A stretch of DNA of 64,000 bases from Wenxinia marina DSM 24838. Lineage in GTDB: Bacteria; Pseudomonadota; Alphaproteobacteria; Rhodobacterales; Rhodobacteraceae. The stretch covers positions 1 to 64,000 of the forward strand of contig NZ_KB902299.1 of NCBI RefSeq assembly GCF_000379485.1, given 5' to 3'. The notes under the pieces were generated by a model that had not been told where the DNA came from, ran no database searches, and saw nothing but the letters and a program-made list of their open reading frames with translations. Below, one piece after another: positions 59,840 through 64,000 of this stretch. Within the stretch, counting starts at the first letter, position 1. Each line of letters opens with the position of its first letter. The translations under genes and the position numbers were made by a program.

Positions 59840-61087
59840 TCAGCCGAGGATCAGGTCGTAGTTGCTCTTCATCTGCTCGATGGCCTCGTCGGCGGTCATC
59901 GAGGGGTCGGACCAGTAGTTGAAGAGGACGTCCCACAGCGAGGACTGCCAGTCTGCGTCGACCATCGTGTGCGGGTTCGCTACCTGATGCTCCGGATCCT
60001 CGAGGTAGCCGAGGACGGCCTGGCTACAGGCGTCGATCTCGCCCGCCGCGTCGAGGCGGACGGGGGTGGAGCCCTTCTCGGCCGCGAACTGCGCCTGCAC
60101 CTCGGGGTCGAGGACGACCGAGGCAAAGTCGAGCTCGGCCGCGTCCATCGCCTCGGACTGGTCGCCGAGGACGCCCCAGGCGTCGACGGTCACCGGCACG
60201 GCGATGGCGCCGGGGATCTGCATGCAGCCGAAATCTTCCCCCGCGACCTTGCCGGCGGCGGTCCATTCGCCCTTCATCCAGTCGCCGTGGATCTGCATCA
60301 GCGCGTCGCCGGTGATGACCATGTTGGTGGTCACGTTCCAGTCACGGTTGACCGAGCCCTCGTCCGCGGCCTCCTGGAAGCGGCGCAGCCAGTCGAGCGT
60401 GAGGCGCATCTCCTCGCTGTCGATCATGTCCGGGTTCACCTCGCCGCCGTAGATGGCGTTGTAGAACTCCGGCCCCGCGACCGAGGCGGCGATGGCGTGG
60501 GTCAGGTAGCCGATCTGCCATTGCTGCGCGCCGATGGCGATCGGCACGACGCCCGCCTCGCGGATCGTGTCGAAGTCGGCGAACATGGCGTCGAGGCTGT
60601 CCCAGGCGGCCGGGTCGATGCCCAGCTCCTCGGCCACGTCCATGTTGTAGTAGACCATGCCGTCGATGTGGATCGCGGTCGGGATCTTCATGATCTCGCC
60701 GTCGACGGTGATGCTGTCGATGACAGACGAGGGCAGATGCTCGAGGTAGCCGCCCGCCTCGTACCAGTCGGTCAGCGGCCGGGCGAGCCCCATGTCGGCC
60801 AGGTCGCGGTAGAAGCCGGGGCTGGATTCCAGGAACACGTTCGGCGGGTTGCCCCCGGTCACGAGGTTCAGCAGGCTGACGTTGGAACCGGTGTCGTGCG
60901 GGATCGCGATGTCGGTCCAGGTGTGGCCCATCGCCTCGAAGTTGTCCTTCAGCACGTTGAGCGCCGCCACCTCCGGCCCCGAGGACCAGTTGTGGAAGAT
61001 AATCACCTCCTCGGCCATGGCGGCCGGGGCGATCGCGGTGCCGCACAGCAGCGCCGCGGCGAAGCGGGTCAGTCGGGTCGTCGTCAT
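59840..61087 (-). CDS. CUT1 sugar ABC transporter, substrate-binding protein
   Basis: 415 residues with a Sec signal (about 1-25, ending AMAEE). The MalE-like family pattern IIFHNWSSGPEVAALNVLKD, VSLLNLVTGGNPPNVFLES and GEIMKIPTAIHIDGMVYYN is clear. Carries the imported sugar or polyol to the permeases. GGAGGAGA precedes the ATG. It follows the ATPase gene, an unusual order for CUT1 systems. Confidence 0.88.
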   Translation of the reverse strand: MTTTRLTRFAAALLCGTAIAPAAMAEEVIIFHNWSSGPEVAALNVLKDNFEAMGHTWTDIAIPHDTGSNVSLLNLVTGGNPPNVFLESSPGFYRDLADMGLARPLTDWYEAGGYLEHLPSSVIDSITVDGEIMKIPTAIHIDGMVYYNMDVAEELGIDPAAWDSLDAMFADFDTIREAGVVPIAIGAQQWQIGYLTHAIAASVAGPEFYNAIYGGEVNPDMIDSEEMRLTLDWLRRFQEAADEGSVNRDWNVTTNMVITGDALMQIHGDWMKGEWTAAGKVAGEDFGCMQIPGAIAVPVTVDAWGVLGDQSEAMDAAELDFASVVLDPEVQAQFAAEKGSTPVRLDAAGEIDACSQAVLGYLEDPEHQVANPHTMVDADWQSSLWDVLFNYWSDPSMTADEAIEQMKSNYDLILG

Positions 61088-61113
61088 GTCGGGTCTCCTC
61101 CCTCTGGGTGCAG

Positions 61114-62214
61114 TCACAGCCGCTCTCCCGAAGCGGCGTCGAACAGGTTCGCCTTCCCGCGCGGAAAGGCGACGCTGATGGTCTGGCCGGGGCGCAGGCG
61201 GGCCGCGTCGCCGGGCTCCACCCGGTGCGACAGCAGGCCCTCGCCCCAGTGCAGGTAGCCGGTCGCGTCCGAGCCGGTGCGCTCGGTGTGCTGCAGCGGC
61301 AGCACGAACCGCCCGGCGGCGCCGTCGAGCGTTGCGTTCGGAGCGCCGAAATGCTCGGGCCGCATGCCGACGACGATCGGCGCGCCCTCCTGCGGCGCGC
61401 GGGCGAAGGCGTAGTCGTCGAGCGCGATCCGCGCGCCGGTGGCGAACACGCCCTCCACCCCGCCATCCGCCTTGGCGATGCGCGCCTCCTTGAGGTTCAT
61501 GGCGGGCGCGCCGATGAAGCCGGCGACGAAGAGGTTGGCGGGCGTCTCGTAGACCTCGTCGGGCGTGCCGAACTGCTGGATCACGCCGCCGTTCATCACG
61601 GCGATCTTGGTCGCCATCGTCATCGCCTCGATCTGGTCGTGGGTGACGTAGACCACCGTCGGGTTCAGCTCGTCGTGAAGCCGCATGATCTCGAGCCGCA
61701 TCTCGGTGCGCAGCTTGGCATCGAGGTTCGACAAGGGCTCGTCGAACAGCAGCACGTCCGCGTGCTTGACCAGCGCCCGGCCGATGGCGACCCGCTGGCG
61801 CTGCCCGCCCGAGAGCTGCGACGGGCGACGGTCCATCAGCGGCTCGATCTGCAGCAGCTTGGCCGCCCAGTCGACGCGGCGGGCGATCTCCTCGCGCGGC
61901 AGCTTGGCCGCTGAGAGGCCGAACTTCAGGTTCCCGCGCACCGACTTCGTCGGGTACAGCGCGTAGGACTGGAACACCATCGCCAGCCCCCGGTCCTTGG
62001 GGTCGAGATCGGTCACGTCGCGCTCGCCGATGACGATCCGTCCGTCCGTCACGTCGGCGAGGCCGGCGAGCAGGTTCAGCAGCGTGGTCTTGCCGCAGCC
62101 CGAAGGCCCCAGCAGGACGAGGAACTCGCCATGCTCGACGCTGAGGTTGAGGTCGTCGAGGACGGTCAGGCCGCCGTAGGATTTCACGATGTTCTCGAAG
62201 CTGACGCGGGGCAT
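61114..62214 (-). CDS. CUT1 sugar ABC transporter ATPase (UgpC/MalK type)
   Basis: 366 residues. Walker A GPSGCGKTTLLNLLAG, Q-loop MVFQSYALYPTKSV, signature LSGGQRQRVAIGRAL, Walker B LLFDEPLSNLDAKLR, then the C-terminal regulatory TOBE-like domain (about 240-366). The 4-bp gap from the permease gene indicates one operon. Confidence 0.94.
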   Translation of the reverse strand: MPRVSFENIVKSYGGLTVLDDLNLSVEHGEFLVLLGPSGCGKTTLLNLLAGLADVTDGRIVIGERDVTDLDPKDRGLAMVFQSYALYPTKSVRGNLKFGLSAAKLPREEIARRVDWAAKLLQIEPLMDRRPSQLSGGQRQRVAIGRALVKHADVLLFDEPLSNLDAKLRTEMRLEIMRLHDELNPTVVYVTHDQIEAMTMATKIAVMNGGVIQQFGTPDEVYETPANLFVAGFIGAPAMNLKEARIAKADGGVEGVFATGARIALDDYAFARAPQEGAPIVVGMRPEHFGAPNATLDGAAGRFVLPLQHTERTGSDATGYLHWGEGLLSHRVEPGDAARLRPGQTISVAFPRGKANLFDAASGERL

Positions 62215-62218
62215 GGCG

Positions 62219-63145
62219 CTATCCCTTGATGGCGCCGGCCGTGATGCCGGCGACGAAGAACTTGCCCACCAGGAAGTAGATGACGAGCGGCGGGATCGCG
62301 GTAAGGAGCGCGGCCGCCATGTCGACGTTGTAGGTGGCGGTGCCGGTGGACACGGTGACCATGTTGGCGAGGTTCACGGTCATCGGCTGGGTGTTGAAGC
62401 CGCCGAAGGTGACGCCGACGAGGTAGTCGTTCCACACGTTGGTGATCTGCAGGATCAGCACGACGATCAGGATGTTGCCGGACATCGGCAGGATGATGTG
62501 GGCGAAGATCTTCCAGAACGACCCGCTGTCCATGATCGCGGCGTTCATGATCTCGCGCGGGATGTCCTTGTAGAAGTTGCGGAAGATCAGCGTCAGCACC
62601 GGCATCGCCATGACCGAATGGACGACCGCCACGCCCATGATCGTGCCGTAGACGCCCATCGTCCGGGTGATGGCGATCAGCGGGAACATGATGATCTGCA
62701 GCGGCACGAAGGCGCAGAGGAAGAGCAGGAACAGGAACGTGCCCGCCCATTTCACCTCCCACAGCGCCAGCGCGTAGCCGGTCACCATCGCGAGGCTGAT
62801 CGACAGGATCAGGGACGGGACGAGGATGCGGACCGAGTTCCAGAACCCGACCTTCAGCCCCTCGCAGGTGATGCCCGAGCAGGCCTCGTTCCAGGCGAAG
62901 CTCCACGCCTCCAGCGTCCAGGTCTCCGGCAGCGCGAAGATCTGGCCCTGGCGGATCTCCTCCATCGTCTTCAGCGAGGTCGTCAGCACCACGTAGAGCG
63001 GCACGCAGAAGAACAGCGCGCACATCGTGAGGAACACGAGGACGGCGATGGACCGGCCGTTGAGGCCCCGGCGGCGCCGGACGCGCGGATGGCGGCGGAC
63101 CACGGTCGCCCCGGCGGCGGCCTCGGTGACGGACAGGTCGGTCAT
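62219..63145 (-). CDS. CUT1 sugar ABC transporter permease (MalG type)
   Basis: 308 residues, about six membrane spans. The EAA loop is IMDSGSFWKIFAHIILPMSG, and the LTTSLKTMEEIRQG segment is typical. A cytosolic Arg-rich N-terminus (RRHPRVRRRRGLNG) precedes the first span. Its ATG overlaps the upstream permease stop. Confidence 0.92.
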   Translation of the reverse strand: MTDLSVTEAAAGATVVRRHPRVRRRRGLNGRSIAVLVFLTMCALFFCVPLYVVLTTSLKTMEEIRQGQIFALPETWTLEAWSFAWNEACSGITCEGLKVGFWNSVRILVPSLILSISLAMVTGYALALWEVKWAGTFLFLLFLCAFVPLQIIMFPLIAITRTMGVYGTIMGVAVVHSVMAMPVLTLIFRNFYKDIPREIMNAAIMDSGSFWKIFAHIILPMSGNILIVVLILQITNVWNDYLVGVTFGGFNTQPMTVNLANMVTVSTGTATYNVDMAAALLTAIPPLVIYFLVGKFFVAGITAGAIKG

Positions 63146-64000
63146 GCCGCAGCCCTCCGGCGGTTCTGCCACGCGGTCAGCAGGACCAGCGGCAGGAAGA
63201 CGAGGAGCGTGATGCCCAGCATCATCACCGCCGCGGCGCTGGCATAGCCGAGGTTCTGCTTCTGGCTCAGCGCGTTGATGACGAAGTAGGCCGGCACCCA
63301 GGTCGACTGGCCGGGGCCGCCGTTCGTCATGGCGAGCACGATGTCGTAGGCCTTGATGACCCCGAGCGAGAGCAGGATCGCGCAGGTCAGGAAGGTGAAC
63401 TTCATCATCGGGATGATGATCTCGATGTAGAGCCGCCACAGGCTGACGCCGTCGAGGCGGGCGGCGGACCAGATCTCGGTGTTGATCGACTTCAGGCCCG
63501 CGATCATCAGCGCCATGTAGAAGCCGGACGACTGCCAGATCGAGGCGAGGATGATCGCGTACATCGCGGTGTCGCCCTGGGCGAGCCAGTTGAAGTCGAC
63601 GCCCGTCCAGCCCCAGCGATGCAGCGTCGCCTCCAGCCCCATCGTGGGGTTGAGGATCCAGCGCCACGCCACGCCGGTGACGATCAGCGACACCGCCAGC
63701 GGATAGAGGAACACGGTGCGGAAGAACGCCTCGCCCCGCTTCTCGCGGTCGATCATCGCGGCGAGGACGAAGCCGAAGACGATGGCCAGCGCCGAGCCGA
63801 GGCCGAGCGTGATGAGGTTCCACAGCGCGGTGGACCAGCCGGCGTCCTGGAACAGGCGGTCGTACTGCCGCGTCCATTCGGTCCAGTCGATGGCGTAGTC
63901 CGGCACCCGGCGGGACCGGGTGAAGGACAGGTAGATCGTCCACAGGATCGACCCGATGAACGCCACCGCCGTCACCGCCAGGGCGGGCGTCAGCGCGATC
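63142..64000 (-). CDS. CUT1 sugar ABC transporter permease (MalF type), 5' end beyond the window
   Basis: At least 285 codons; the frame stays open to the right edge, so the gene starts outside. EAA loop ARLDGVSLWRLYIEIIIPMM, six-span layout, and IYLSFTRSRRVPDYAIDWTE after the first span. First visible gene of the operon. Confidence 0.9.
   Translation of the reverse strand, partial: IALTPALAVTAVAFIGSILWTIYLSFTRSRRVPDYAIDWTEWTRQYDRLFQDAGWSTALWNLITLGLGSALAIVFGFVLAAMIDREKRGEAFFRTVFLYPLAVSLIVTGVAWRWILNPTMGLEATLHRWGWTGVDFNWLAQGDTAMYAIILASIWQSSGFYMALMIAGLKSINTEIWSAARLDGVSLWRLYIEIIIPMMKFTFLTCAILLSLGVIKAYDIVLAMTNGGPGQSTWVPAYFVINALSQKQNLGYASAAAVMMLGITLLVFLPLVLLTAWQNRRRAAA

Overview
The window is high-GC (roughly 70%) chromosomal DNA from an alphaproteobacterium, most likely a Rhodobacterales/Roseobacter-type organism. 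The lineage call rests on gene content: soxBDAG sarcosine oxidase, a carnitine dehydrogenase operon, betaine-homocysteine methyltransferase, a DUF1476 zeta-type ATPase inhibitor, ccmI-ruvX-DUF1289, and paired palindromic repeats in many intergenic gaps. I see no rRNA, tRNA, CRISPR or prophage. The only mobile element is the end of an IS110-family insertion sequence at the left edge.

Layout. 1-310: 5' end of an IS110 recombinase gene, its non-coding end with a candidate bridge RNA, and the dispersed repeat it appears to have entered. 408-3238: sdhE with an XRE regulator, a class I aminotransferase, a VOC protein and a small conserved protein. 3616-11227: carnitine/crotonobetaine catabolic operon (acyl-CoA dehydrogenase, ADP-forming CoA ligase, enoyl-CoA hydratase, BKACE, cdhA-cdhB fusion) with a divergent GlxA/CdhR-type regulator. 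11232-14013: acuI, flavin reductase, zinc alcohol dehydrogenase. 14254-15627: purS, a cupin, purC. 15753-19924: DUF1476, a short MprF-like protein, betaine-homocysteine methyltransferase, a membrane protein. 20158-23716: der, bamB and a YfgM-like protein. 23941-28991: RND efflux pair. 29313-33000: MFS transporter, small protein, Atm1-type ABC exporter. 33190-36108: a 972-residue LysM protein. 36248-38699: LOG protein, a partial tandem duplication, host-attachment-family protein, sodB. 39032-41742: GSCFA protein and GT61 glycosyltransferase. 42082-48250: sarcosine oxidase operon containing two extra single-span membrane protein genes. 48739-50686: ccmI-ruvX-DUF1289. 50878-53884: PhyH-like protein, TSUP transporter, a 59-residue glycine-zipper protein, dusA. 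54058-57247: Bug-type binding protein, acyl-CoA synthetase, HCCA isomerase. 57440-64000: a CUT1 sugar ABC transporter with an epimerase, two VOC proteins and a cupin, running off the right edge.

Functionally, three separated loci form a possible route from carnitine to glycine betaine (cdh operon), to dimethylglycine (betaine-homocysteine methyltransferase), and from sarcosine to glycine (sox operon). The dimethylglycine-to-sarcosine step is not seen here.

The most interesting signal is at the left end. The non-coding end of the IS110 element can fold into a long stem-loop. Its loop carries an 8-nt string matching (7/8, with a G-U wobble at the eighth) the DNA flanking the element, and that flank looks like half of the palindromic repeat seen repeatedly in this window. 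This suggests a bridge-RNA-guided element aimed at a REP-like repeat.
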